DNA from: Limosilactobacillus viscerum
GTDB lineage: Bacteria; Bacillota; Bacilli; Lactobacillales; Lactobacillaceae
Length of the DNA stretch: 50,735 nt
Assembly: GCF_947387525.1 (NCBI RefSeq)
Contig: NZ_CANDNW010000009.1
Location: forward strand, 1 to 50,735
Direction: 5' to 3'
The stretch's first letter is position 1, and every line of letters starts with the position of its first letter. Both the position numbers and the translations under genes were made by a program. This document shows positions 27,655-35,225 of the stretch, in pieces. The notes beneath the pieces were generated by a model. It saw only the letters and a list, made by a program, of their open reading frames with translations. It had not been told where the DNA came from and did no database searches.

Positions 27655-27731
27655 AGATTGAATTACTACTGAAATAAGCATAGCAAGTGTATATTAATGA
27701 TAAATAAAGGCTTTATAGCCCAACAAGAATT

Positions 27732-27785
27732 GTGAAGTGCCTCATAATTGTTAGACAAAATTCTAACAATTATGAGGCACTTCAC
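27732..27785. terminator. Perfect 24-bp palindrome, probable bidirectional terminator between fni and the SPFH gene
   Basis: GTGAAGTGCCTCATAATTG and TTAGA form the left arm (27732-27755). The exact reverse complement lies at 27762-27785, around a six-base loop. The genes on both sides converge here. Only short T-runs follow, so a transposable-element remnant is an alternative. Confidence 0.55.
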
Positions 27786-27828
27786 TTTGAAGCATTACAA
27801 GAGATTTAAATTTTGTTTGCCGCGTACC

Positions 27829-28698
27829 TTACTGTTGGGTGCCCGTATTAATAACGGGCTGGGTGCCACGTTCACTAATAATGGCAACCATAATGTTGTT
27901 GATGATCTGTAGCCGCTGCTCATCAGTCAAGTTTAAGTCAGCTTCCTTTGCCAGTCGGTCAATTGCATCTTCCGTAATTGAGACCGCCCCTTCGACAATA
28001 ATCTTCCGGGCTGAAAGAATTGCCGATGACTGTTGTTTTTGCAGCATGGCACTCGCAATTTCAGTTGCGTATGCCAGGTGCGTTAACCGGGTTTCAATGA
28101 TCTTTACCCCGGCAACGTTCAACCGTTCTTGGAGTTCTGCCGTTAACCGGTCCGAAACCTCCGTTGGGTTGCTCCGCAGCGTTAGTGCGTCCCCATTTTC
28201 AAAAGTGTCATATGGGTATTCACTAGCCACGTGCCGGATAGCCGACTCACTTTGGATCTGAACAAATTGCTCGTAGTCATCAACTGAAAAAAGGGCCTTT
28301 GAGGTATCGACCACTTTATACACGATCACGGCCGCAATTTCCACCGGGTTCCCCTTGGAATCATTAACCTTCAAGATTTGACTATTGAAGTTGCAGACCC
28401 GCAGTGATACCCGTTGCTTCTCGGTAAATGGGACGGTCATGAACAAGCCAGCATCCCTGATTGTCCCAATATAATTACCAAAGAAGGTCAGTACCTTCGC
28501 CTCATTTGGCTGAATAATTGTCAGGGTCGTGCAAAAGATGATCACCACCAGCAAGATAATTCCACCGAGGACAATCATCCCCATGCTAGAATTGCGCGAG
28601 CCGGTCCAAACTAGCCATGCACCAAGCAAGGCACCGATGATGGTTAGTAATAAGCCCAGGTAACCATTAACGTGAAAAGCATTCTTTTCTTTCATCAT
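27829..28698 (-). CDS. SPFH/Band 7 (stomatin/flotillin-like) membrane protein
   Basis: 289 residues with two ATGs at the start. Two hydrophobic helices (about 11-30 and 37-58) precede the SPFH domain with IIQPNEAKVLTFFGNYIGTIRDAGLFMTVPF and later HVASEYPYDTFENGD and LNVAGVKIIETRLTHLAYATEI. The C-terminal third is helical and Ala/Glu-rich (EGAVSITEDAIDRLAKE). Such proteins form oligomeric membrane microdomain scaffolds. It is transcribed 12 bases after the rRNA methyltransferase gene, probably in one operon. Confidence 0.88.
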   Translation of the reverse strand: MMKEKNAFHVNGYLGLLLTIIGALLGAWLVWTGSRNSSMGMIVLGGIILLVVIIFCTTLTIIQPNEAKVLTFFGNYIGTIRDAGLFMTVPFTEKQRVSLRVCNFNSQILKVNDSKGNPVEIAAVIVYKVVDTSKALFSVDDYEQFVQIQSESAIRHVASEYPYDTFENGDALTLRSNPTEVSDRLTAELQERLNVAGVKIIETRLTHLAYATEIASAMLQKQQSSAILSARKIIVEGAVSITEDAIDRLAKEADLNLTDEQRLQIINNIMVAIISERGTQPVINTGTQQ

Positions 28699-28710
28699 TT
28701 ATCTTCCTTT

Positions 28711-30081
28711 CTAAAAGCGAAGTCCTTTCGGGTAAAAGTTCTTAATCGTCCCGTTGACTAGCTTGCCAAAGCCGCAGGTTAAGCCACGACAAGTTAGGAG
28801 GTACCAGCCATTCTTCTGGTCACTCTCCTTGTTAACCACGTCGCCGTGAACGTACTTACGCCACTCATCAGCCGTTAACTCAATTTCACGCTCGGTCTCC
28901 CCCGGCCGCATCGTCAGGGCCAGAGCCAAGGCAGGTTCAAACCGCCGCTTTTTAAACGTTCCCAGGTGGAGTCCCGGCCGCAAAACAGTTAAGCCATCAA
29001 CCGAATTGATCCCCGCTGGCAGGTCGTAAAGCTGGTCACCATAGGTCAACAGGTGGTGGGCACGGTACTCAGGCATAAACCACTGGCAGAAGTCACCAAA
29101 TAATGTCTGCTCTTTCTTCGTCAACCGCGGCTTATTACCGCCCTTTCGCTTCTTGTACTTTTTCTTTGGCCGGGCAATGACTTCATCGCCGCTATCCGCT
29201 TTCTTGAACTTAGCAATAAAGTGCCCTTCACCATTGATGTGGTGAGGGAATAGGCGGACCGCTTTGGTTAGTTCCGGATTGCCGTCTGCCCATTCTGGGC
29301 GTCCATCATCCATCCCATCGTATTTATTTACTTCCACCATCGACAGCTCTGGGTATTCTTGCAACAACCAAGCCGCGTTTTGCTCATCTTCCTCCGGTGC
29401 AAAGGTACAGGTAGAGTAAACAAGTACCCCGCCAGGCTTCAACATTTTAAGTGCGGACGCCAAAATTTTCTTCTGGCGGTTAGCACATTCCGCTGGGTAG
29501 TCAGGGTTCCAATACTCAATCCCGGCTGGTTCTTTTCGGAACATTCCCTCACCAGAACAAGGGGCATCAACCAAGATTCGGTCAAAAAACAGGGGGAACT
29601 GCTTTTCCAAGTTGGCTGGGCTCTCATTAGTTACTACGGTCGACCGGGTTCCCCACCGTTCGAGGTTTTCCGCTAGGACCAGTGCCCGCTTACGAAAGAT
29701 TTCGTTTGCTACTAGCAAGCCCTGGTCGCCCATTTTGGCAACTAGGTGGGTCGTCTTACCACCTGGCGCCGCGCATAGGTCCAGCACCCGTTCACCCGGT
29801 TGGGGATCAACTACTTCACCCACATACATGGCAGAAGGTTCCTGGCTATAAATCGCGCCGGCAACGTGGTCCAAGGACTTACCATTAACTGGTCCACGGT
29901 AACCGGTTGGCACGTATTCGACTTTCCCCGTAACAGTGGCAATGGTTTCTTCCGGCTTTGCCTTCAGCGGGTTGACCCGGAAGCCGCCCTGGCTATCCTC
30001 ATCAAATGAAGCCAAAAACGCGGCTGCTTCCGGGCCCATTAATCGTTGGTATTTACTTATAAATTCACTAGGTAGGTTCAT
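28711..30081 (-). CDS. RsmF-like 16S rRNA (cytosine-C5) methyltransferase
   Basis: 456 residues, RsmB/NOP family. The SAM-binding motif VLDLCAAPGGKTTHLVAKM (about 109-127) is followed by the two catalytic cysteines, VDAPCSGEGMFRKEP and VYSTCTFAPEEDEQ. A C-terminal PUA-like extension (GLHLGTFKKRRFEPALALAL) fits RsmF/YebU rather than RsmB. It probably methylates a cytosine of 16S rRNA. It is the first gene of a two-gene unit with the SPFH protein. Confidence 0.9.
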   Translation of the reverse strand: MNLPSEFISKYQRLMGPEAAAFLASFDEDSQGGFRVNPLKAKPEETIATVTGKVEYVPTGYRGPVNGKSLDHVAGAIYSQEPSAMYVGEVVDPQPGERVLDLCAAPGGKTTHLVAKMGDQGLLVANEIFRKRALVLAENLERWGTRSTVVTNESPANLEKQFPLFFDRILVDAPCSGEGMFRKEPAGIEYWNPDYPAECANRQKKILASALKMLKPGGVLVYSTCTFAPEEDEQNAAWLLQEYPELSMVEVNKYDGMDDGRPEWADGNPELTKAVRLFPHHINGEGHFIAKFKKADSGDEVIARPKKKYKKRKGGNKPRLTKKEQTLFGDFCQWFMPEYRAHHLLTYGDQLYDLPAGINSVDGLTVLRPGLHLGTFKKRRFEPALALALTMRPGETEREIELTADEWRKYVHGDVVNKESDQKNGWYLLTCRGLTCGFGKLVNGTIKNFYPKGLRF

Positions 30082-30218
30082 CTTTCACTCCTCATTTCTC
30101 ATCCATTGTACCGTACTTTGCATTCCAACAAAACAAATGCAGCTACTAATCTGTTCACTTTCGGTAGAAATTCACGTATAATAACTTGATAACGTATTTG
30201 TGCGAAGGAGTGAACATA

Positions 30219-31031
30219 GTGGATCAACACTTAATTGCGCTGGACCTCGATGGAACCACGTTGAACAACCAGTCTGCGTTAACGGCAGAAACAATTCAGA
30301 CGCTGCGAGCAGCAGCCGATGAGGGGCATATTGTCAGCATCATCACTGGGCGCCCCTACCGAATTGCCCAGCATATCTATGATCAGATTGGTATCAAGAC
30401 CCCCATGGTTAATTTTAACGGGGCTCTTACCCACATCCCCCACGAACACTGGGATAAGGAATATGAAATTGAGCTAACCCGGGAGTTAGCGCTCGACTTG
30501 CTTGACCACCAACAAGAATTGGGGATTAAGACAATCACGGTCGAGGACAAGTTCCATGTGTGGGCAAACCACCCAACCAAGGACCTGCCGGAATTTTTGC
30601 CGGACCACCTTACCCAAGACCAGCTGCTAAATCACCGGAACCTAACAGAAGACCCGATTGCGTTGACAATTGAGTACCATGCGGGTGAAGAGCAAAAGAT
30701 CATCAAGGCGGTTAACGAAAAATACGGTGACTTTGTTGAACCGCGGGTATGGGGTGGCTCCTATAACATCCTGGAACTAATCCACCGTGGTACCCACAAG
30801 GAATCCGGAATGTTCTACATTGCTAAGCAGTATAACATCAGCAAGCAAAACATTATTGCTTTTGGTGATGAACACAACGACCTCGAAATGCTTGATGCCG
30901 CTGGTCGTGGTGTGGCCATGAAGAATGCCATCCCGGCTATCAAGGCGGTTGCGGATGACGTTACCAGTATCGATAATGACCATAATGGCTTGGCAAAGTA
31001 CTTGCAAGATTACTTTAAATTAGCTGTTTAA
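30219..31031 (+). CDS. Cof-type HAD-superfamily phosphatase
   Basis: 270 residues from a GTG seven bases after GGAG. HAD motif I is LDLDGTT (nucleophile Asp9, general acid Asp11), motif II is IITGRP, and motif IV is FGDEHNDLEML, with HKESGMFYIAKQY ahead of it. The type IIB cap is typical of sugar phosphate or flavin phosphatases such as YcsE or Cof. The substrate is unknown. Confidence 0.88.
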   Translation: MDQHLIALDLDGTTLNNQSALTAETIQTLRAAADEGHIVSIITGRPYRIAQHIYDQIGIKTPMVNFNGALTHIPHEHWDKEYEIELTRELALDLLDHQQELGIKTITVEDKFHVWANHPTKDLPEFLPDHLTQDQLLNHRNLTEDPIALTIEYHAGEEQKIIKAVNEKYGDFVEPRVWGGSYNILELIHRGTHKESGMFYIAKQYNISKQNIIAFGDEHNDLEMLDAAGRGVAMKNAIPAIKAVADDVTSIDNDHNGLAKYLQDYFKLAV

Positions 31032-31037
31032 ACGAAT

Positions 31038-31080
31038 CGAGACTAGGAAGAAATTCCTCTTCCTAGTCTCGTTTCTTTTA
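31038..31080 (+). terminator. Terminator of the HAD phosphatase gene
   Basis: CGAGACTAGGAAG pairs with CTTCCTAGTCTCG, a 13-bp perfect stem, followed by TTTCTTTTA. Confidence 0.9.
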
Positions 31081-31116
31081 TTAGGTATGTTCAAATGATA
31101 GTCGATCTCGTTATTC

Positions 31117-31356
31117 CTACATCAGCTTAATTGCGTAAGCCACTACTAGGATAATGAAGAGGATTGAAACAATAAGGACAAAACTCCGGTGTTCTTGAGC
31201 AAACCGGCCGTTCGCTAAATAAAAAAGGCAGCCTGCACAGGCAATGATTAACCCTAAAATAATCATTGCAATTTTCCCCTGGCCTGACTGAGTAAAAGCT
31301 ACCGCAATCAGAACTAATCCTACCAGCGCTAAGGCAAGTGACATTTTTGCACGCAT
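31117..31356 (-). CDS. Small hydrophobic membrane protein, unknown function
   Basis: 79 residues with three hydrophobic segments: ALALVGLVLIAVAF, IAMIILGLIIACAGCLFYLA and FVLIVSILFIILVVAYAI. A short basic N-terminus (MRAK) begins after GGAG at a longer than usual spacing of 12 bases. I recognise no family. It stands alone on the minus strand, divergent from the transporter leader region. Confidence 0.55.
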   Translation of the reverse strand: MRAKMSLALALVGLVLIAVAFTQSGQGKIAMIILGLIIACAGCLFYLANGRFAQEHRSFVLIVSILFIILVVAYAIKLM

Positions 31357-31415
31357 GTTTAAGTACGACTCCTTTATAAGCTAAAAGCAAATATTATTAA
31401 TTATTATTGGAACTA

Positions 31416-31446
31416 TTGATACTTTATTTAAAAATTTTGTTATAAT
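31416..31446 (+). promoter_or_regulatory. Promoter with extended -10 upstream of a hairpin pair
   Basis: TGTTATAAT forms a consensus extended -10 (TATAAT 31441-31446), with TTGATA (31416-31421) 19 bases upstream. Transcription would start near 31452, at the first of two strong hairpins. Confidence 0.6.
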
Positions 31447-31449
31447 GAT

Positions 31450-31540
31450 GGCGAAGGCGATTTTGCAATCACCTTCGCCAACATACTTCTACAAGGGGAA
31501 CTATGGCACGTGTGTCATGGTTCCCTTATGTATTTTACCA
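31450..31540 (+). ncRNA. Putative small structured RNA with two hairpins
   Basis: Hairpin 1 has GGCGAAGG pairing with CCTTCGCC, then GATT with AATC around TTGC. Hairpin 2 has AAGGGGAAC pairing with GTTCCCTT, continued by ATG/CAT and CAC/GTG, and is followed by a weak T-rich tail (ATGTATTTT). A near-consensus promoter lies directly upstream, no ribosome binding site is present, and a second promoter follows 75 bases later. It could be a small RNA or a degenerate leader of the transporter operon. I do not recognise a known riboswitch class. Confidence 0.4.
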
Positions 31541-31614
31541 TTCTTTTATTGAAGTGAAAGAGAGAATTTAGCCGCGCCCTAACAGCTAACTGAGAAAAAG
31601 TTAGTAAAAAACTA

Positions 31615-31643
31615 TTGACAATTAGTAAGGACGCCGCTATGAT
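31615..31643 (+). promoter_or_regulatory. Promoter of the cysteine leader and transporter operon
   Basis: TTGACA (31615-31620), a 17-base spacer, then TATGAT (31638-31643): close to a perfect sigma-A promoter. The predicted start near 31650 gives a leader RNA of about 245 bases before the first transporter gene. Confidence 0.85.
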
Positions 31644-31677
31644 ATAAACAATCAATTTAGGAAAGGAGTACGAAGCA

Positions 31678-31764
31678 ATGCTGAACTTTGTCATGTCAAG
31701 TCAACAATGTTGTCCATGTTGCGCCATGTGTAACATGCTTTTTGACATGCCATTGATTCAGTAA
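31678..31764 (+). CDS. Cysteine-rich leader peptide of the cystine transporter operon
   Basis: A 28-codon ORF with an excellent ribosome binding site (AAAGGAG, nine bases before ATG). The peptide begins MLNFVMSSQQ and continues CCPCCAMC, giving five Cys in eight residues (codons TGT TGT, TGT TGC, TGT), then ends in a Met/Leu-rich tail. It lies between a strong promoter and an intrinsic terminator that precede an amino acid ABC transporter. Such an ORF is what a ribosome-mediated attenuator sensing charged tRNA-Cys would need. Within the ORF CATGTCAA pairs with TTGACATG across the Cys codons, and AGTACGAA at the ribosome binding site pairs with TTCGTACT just after the stop. Both pairings would be altered by a ribosome stalled at the Cys codons. 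Confidence 0.8.
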   Translation: MLNFVMSSQQCCPCCAMCNMLFDMPLIQ

Positions 31765-31818
31765 TTCGTACTTACTAGTCGAAATAACACCCGTGGTAGA
31801 TTCCCGGAGTGGATAACT

Positions 31819-31855
31819 AGGCCTACGATTCTGGAGATGGATCGTAGGCCTTTTT
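31819..31855 (+). terminator. Attenuator terminator upstream of the cystine transporter genes
   Basis: AGGCCTACGAT pairs with ATCGTAGGCCT (11 bp, perfect) around an 11-base loop and is followed by TTTTTATATTTTT. It lies 54 bases after the leader peptide stop and 41 bases before the first transporter gene. A candidate competing helix joins CTAGT (just after the leader ORF) to ACTAG, which abuts and partly overlaps the 5' arm. Confidence 0.85.
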
Positions 31856-31896
31856 ATATTTTTCGGCACAACTAAAACAGAATGGAGGAATAATTG

Positions 31897-32556
31897 ATGA
31901 GTTGGACAGTAATCCAGCAAAGCCTGCCAAATTTTGTGGCTGGCTTCCGCTTAACACTGTGGCTTTCCTTGATTGGGATTATCGGTGCTATCATCGTTGG
32001 GATCATTGCCAGCCTAGTCCAGTACTTTAAAGTACCGGTATTAAGTCGAATCTTTGATATCTACGTCGAAGTTGCGAGAAACACCCCACTACTAATCCAG
32101 CTATTTTTCTTATACTATGCTTTTCCGGTAATTGGGTGGAAGATGCCAGCGGAGACGTGTGGGATCATTGGTTTAATCTTTCTCGGTGGTGCATACATGG
32201 CTGAAGGATTTACTGGTGGATTTAACGGCGTCAGCAAAACGCAGCTTGATGGTGGTCGTGCACTAGGCATGAGTAATCTCCAACTAGCGCGTTACGTTGT
32301 CTTCCCCCAGGGATTCGCATTGAGCATGCCGGCACTAGCCGCTAACATCATTTTCTTGATCAAGGAAACTTCAATCTTTTCAGTGATTGCCATCCCCGAA
32401 TTAACCAATACTGCACTGGACTTAATTGGGATGTACTACCAATCAAACGAATACCTATTCGTCTTAGTTATTGCGTACGCAATCATCTTGATTCCATTGA
32501 TTCTGATTTTGAACTGGCTTGAAAGGAGGGTTCGCTATGGCACATTCGGGGATTAA
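31897..32556 (+). CDS. Amino acid (probably cystine) ABC transporter permease 1
   Basis: 219 residues from the ATG after GGAGG. A HisM/GlnP-type permease with about five transmembrane helices, an N-terminal FRLTLWLSLIGIIGAIIVG segment, VEVARNTPLLIQLFFLYY and the EAA loop DGGRALGMSNLQLARYVVFPQ that contacts the ATPase. It overlaps the second permease gene by 20 bases. The operon resembles cyuABC of L. fermentum BR11, which imports cystine. Its single cysteine (in AETCGI) is the only one in the four transporter proteins. Confidence 0.88.
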   Translation: MSWTVIQQSLPNFVAGFRLTLWLSLIGIIGAIIVGIIASLVQYFKVPVLSRIFDIYVEVARNTPLLIQLFFLYYAFPVIGWKMPAETCGIIGLIFLGGAYMAEGFTGGFNGVSKTQLDGGRALGMSNLQLARYVVFPQGFALSMPALAANIIFLIKETSIFSVIAIPELTNTALDLIGMYYQSNEYLFVLVIAYAIILIPLILILNWLERRVRYGTFGD

Positions 32557-33214
32557 CGTTCTATTTGAAGGAACCAACTTTGCCCGGCTGATGGGCGGTT
32601 TATGGACAGCAATCTGGATCGCTGGAATTTCACTGGTGTTGGGGCTCGTTCTCGGAACCATTCTGGGAATGTTACGGACGCTGAAGAGTAAAATCATCCG
32701 CTTTATCTTAGTCCTGTACCTGGAATTCTTCCGGATTGTCCCAACGGTAGTCCTCCTTTTCCTGGCCTACTATATTCTTCCCCGGCAGTTTAATATTAAC
32801 TGGCCGGCAACGTGGATGGCGGTTCTTGCCTTTACGCTCTGGGTATCAGCTGAATTTTCAGATATTGTCCGTGGTGCACTTGAATCTGTTCCTGAGCACC
32901 AGCGCGAATCTGGTCTGGCACTTGGTCTTAGTCAGTGGCAGCTCTTCCGTTACGTCCTCTTACCACAGGCGGTTCGGCTAGAATTACCAGCAACGATTAA
33001 CCTCGCTACCCGGGTAATTAAAACTACGTCGCTTTTGTTGATGATCAGTATTATGGACGTAATCAACGTTGGTCAGCAAATTATTGAGGCCAACAACCAG
33101 ACTTACCCCACTGGTGTTTTCTGGGTTTACGGATTGATCTTTATCCTGTACTTCATCATTGACTACCCACTATCAAAATGGGCTAAGCATCTTACCGCTA
33201 AGCAGCAATACTAA
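32537..33214 (+). CDS. Amino acid (probably cystine) ABC transporter permease 2
   Basis: 225 residues from the ATG seven bases after AGGAGG, inside the end of the first permease gene. A HisQ/GlnP-type membrane subunit with LWTAIWIAGISLVLGLVLGTILG, EFFRIVPTVVLLFLAYYILP and the EAA loop ESGLALGLSQWQLFRYVLLPQ. It pairs with the preceding permease to form the heterodimeric channel. No cysteine residues. Confidence 0.88.
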   Translation: MAHSGINVLFEGTNFARLMGGLWTAIWIAGISLVLGLVLGTILGMLRTLKSKIIRFILVLYLEFFRIVPTVVLLFLAYYILPRQFNINWPATWMAVLAFTLWVSAEFSDIVRGALESVPEHQRESGLALGLSQWQLFRYVLLPQAVRLELPATINLATRVIKTTSLLLMISIMDVINVGQQIIEANNQTYPTGVFWVYGLIFILYFIIDYPLSKWAKHLTAKQQY

Positions 33215-33232
33215 AGTAGGTGAAAAATTTTT

Positions 33233-33973
33233 ATGGCAGAAGAAATACTTAAAGTTGAACACTTAAACAAGTTTTATGGTGACTGGCAAGCACTTCATGA
33301 TATTAACTTCAGTATTAATAAGGGCGAAGTGGTAACTCTGCTTGGCCCTTCTGGTTCTGGTAAGAGTACCCTGATCCGGACACTTAATGGGCTAGAACCA
33401 TTCCGTGACGGGAAGCTTTACTTCCACGGTAAAGAGATTGAACAAGACCAGAAGAACTGGCAAGAACTTCGGCAAAAGATCGGCATGGTTTTCCAGAGCT
33501 ACGACCTCTTCCCTAACTTGACAGTGATGGACAACATCCTTCTTGCGCCGGTCAAAGTTCAAGGCCGGGACAAGGAAGAAGTTAAGAAGGAAGCCTTGGA
33601 ACTGCTCGACCGGGTTGAGCTTCGCAATCACGCTGATTCTTACCCCCGTGAATTGTCTGGTGGGCAAAAGCAGCGGATTGCGATTGTCCGAGCGCTGGCC
33701 ATGCATCCTGAACTGATGCTTTTTGACGAAGTAACTGCCTCGCTGGACCCCGAAATGGTTCGTGGTGTCTTACAAATCATCAAGGAGTTGTCTGACCGGG
33801 ATCACATGACGATGATCATTGTGACTCACGAAATGAACTTCGCCGCTAAAATTGCTGACAGGGTTCTTTTCTTGGAGGGCGGTAAGATACTGGAAGAAAC
33901 GCCAGGTAAACAGTTCTTTGAAAAGCCACAAACATCACGGGCAGCCGAGTTTCTTAATAGTATGGAATTTTAA
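33233..33973 (+). CDS. Polar amino acid ABC transporter ATPase
   Basis: 246 residues with Walker A LGPSGSGKST (about 38-47), the Q-loop in GMVFQSYDLFP, the ABC signature LSGGQKQR, Walker B LMLFDEVTASLDP and the H-loop in IIVTHEMNFA. It powers the two permeases encoded directly upstream. No cysteine residues. Confidence 0.93.
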   Translation: MAEEILKVEHLNKFYGDWQALHDINFSINKGEVVTLLGPSGSGKSTLIRTLNGLEPFRDGKLYFHGKEIEQDQKNWQELRQKIGMVFQSYDLFPNLTVMDNILLAPVKVQGRDKEEVKKEALELLDRVELRNHADSYPRELSGGQKQRIAIVRALAMHPELMLFDEVTASLDPEMVRGVLQIIKELSDRDHMTMIIVTHEMNFAAKIADRVLFLEGGKILEETPGKQFFEKPQTSRAAEFLNSMEF

Positions 33974-33991
33974 TTAAAGGAGATATTGATT

Positions 33992-34852
33992 ATGAAGAAA
34001 ATTAATTGGAAGAAAGTTATTACTGCTGGTGTCACCTTGGTTTCAGCAGCAGCCCTCTTTGTTGCTGCTAACGCCGTTAAGCCGACTCATGTTAATGCGG
34101 CAAGCAATGATGCAACCGTCTCAGCAATTAAGAAGCGTGGCCAATTACGGGTAGCTGTTTTCGGTGACCTTCCACCATATGGCTGGGTTAACAAAGATGG
34201 TAAGCGTGTTGGTTACGATGTTGAATTAGCACGGCGGATGGCAAAGGACCTGGGTGTTAAGCCAAAGTTCGTTCAGGTAAATGCCAACAACCGTGTTGAT
34301 ACATTGAACTCCAACAAGGCGGATATCGTATTGGCTAACTTCACGGTTACGCCGGAACGGAAGCAAGCGGTCTCCTTTGCTAAGCCATACATGAAGGTTT
34401 CTGTTGGGGTCGTTTCACCAAAGAACAAGGCCATCACAAAGGTTAGCCAATTGAAGGGCAAGAAGCTGATTGTAACGAAGGGAACAACGGCAGAAAACTA
34501 CTTCACGAGCAAGCAAAAGGACGTTTCACTTTTAAAGTTTGACTCAAAGACGCAACAGTTTAACGCACTGAAGAACAACCGTGGTGCAGCATTGGCTGAT
34601 GACAATTCATACCTGTACGCATGGGTAAAGCGGAATCCAAAGTACACTGTTGGGATCAAGAGTGTAGGCCCTCACCAATACATTGCCCCGGCGGTAAAGA
34701 AGGGTAACAGCTCACTGCTCAACTGGTCCAACAAGGAAATTACGAAGTTGAACAAGGAAGGCTTCTTCACACAAGACTACAACCACCAACTGAAGCCATA
34801 CTTCGGTAGCGAAGTAAAGCCATCAGACATTGTGCTGAAGCAAGGAAAGTAA
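33992..34852 (+). CDS. Cystine-type solute-binding protein (BspA/CyuC-like)
   Basis: 286 residues from the ATG nine bases after AAAGGAG. An N-terminal signal peptide (KKVITAGVTLVSAAALFVAA, cleavage likely after VNA) has no lipobox cysteine. The mature protein is a family 3 substrate-binding protein with RGQLRVAVFGDLPPYGWVN and VGYDVELARRMAKDLGV, close to the CjaA/BspA cystine and cysteine binders. It is lysine-rich and so basic, like BspA of L. fermentum, which is held on the surface electrostatically rather than by lipid. No cysteine at all. Cystine specificity is inferred from this resemblance and from the Cys leader. Confidence 0.85.
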   Translation: MKKINWKKVITAGVTLVSAAALFVAANAVKPTHVNAASNDATVSAIKKRGQLRVAVFGDLPPYGWVNKDGKRVGYDVELARRMAKDLGVKPKFVQVNANNRVDTLNSNKADIVLANFTVTPERKQAVSFAKPYMKVSVGVVSPKNKAITKVSQLKGKKLIVTKGTTAENYFTSKQKDVSLLKFDSKTQQFNALKNNRGAALADDNSYLYAWVKRNPKYTVGIKSVGPHQYIAPAVKKGNSSLLNWSNKEITKLNKEGFFTQDYNHQLKPYFGSEVKPSDIVLKQGK

Positions 34853-34855
34853 TCA

Positions 34856-35013
34856 GGAAGTGCGAAGCGGCATTAAAGGAGATGTAAGACTAGCATGGCA
34901 AAATGGGTTAGCGCGGTACGCGGTAATTCATTTTGTCTGCTAGACATTAGCCCCTCCCTGCGCAGCACGTTATCATTAAAAAGTCGTTGGCATTATCCGC
35001 TAACGGCTTTTTT
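34856..35013 (+). repeat. Diverged structured element related to repeat family A, ending in a terminator
   Basis: The order of pairings matches the copies at 17036 and 40153: CTAGC with GCTAG, GCAAAATG with CATTTTGT and TTA with TAA. The flanking ACTAGCATGG and GCTAGACATTAG resemble the other copies. A terminator follows at 34977-35013 (GTCGTTGG pairing with CGCTAACGGC, then seven Ts). It starts right after the transporter operon stop. The remaining 35014-35225 is AT-rich and holds a TATAAT (about 35174) for the next gene but no credible ORF. Confidence 0.55.
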
Positions 35014-35225
35014 TACTGAACAGGTACTTCGGAACACCGCCCAAATAATTTCTACTTACAAAAAGTTAAGACTAAATAAAGAGAAACTAATTAACGAGCA
35101 TCATTCACTTAAAAAACACAACAAGTAACGGCAAGCGAGTATATTTTCACTGTAATAATGAACAAAAGTTGTATAATAAGCTCGTACTTTGCGGGAATTC
35201 CGCTTAATGAAAGGGAGAAGGATTG

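Noticed and set aside
31448-31552. A 34-codon ATG frame through the double-hairpin region upstream of the Cys leader
   Set aside because: The ATG lies two bases after the -10 TATAAT, upstream of any plausible transcription start, and has no ribosome binding site; the stretch is explained by two hairpins.
31650-31860. T-box riboswitch for cysteine ahead of the transporter
   Set aside because: No AGGGTGG(T/A)ACCGCG antiterminator motif and no Stem I features; the Cys-codon ORF plus terminator explains the region better.
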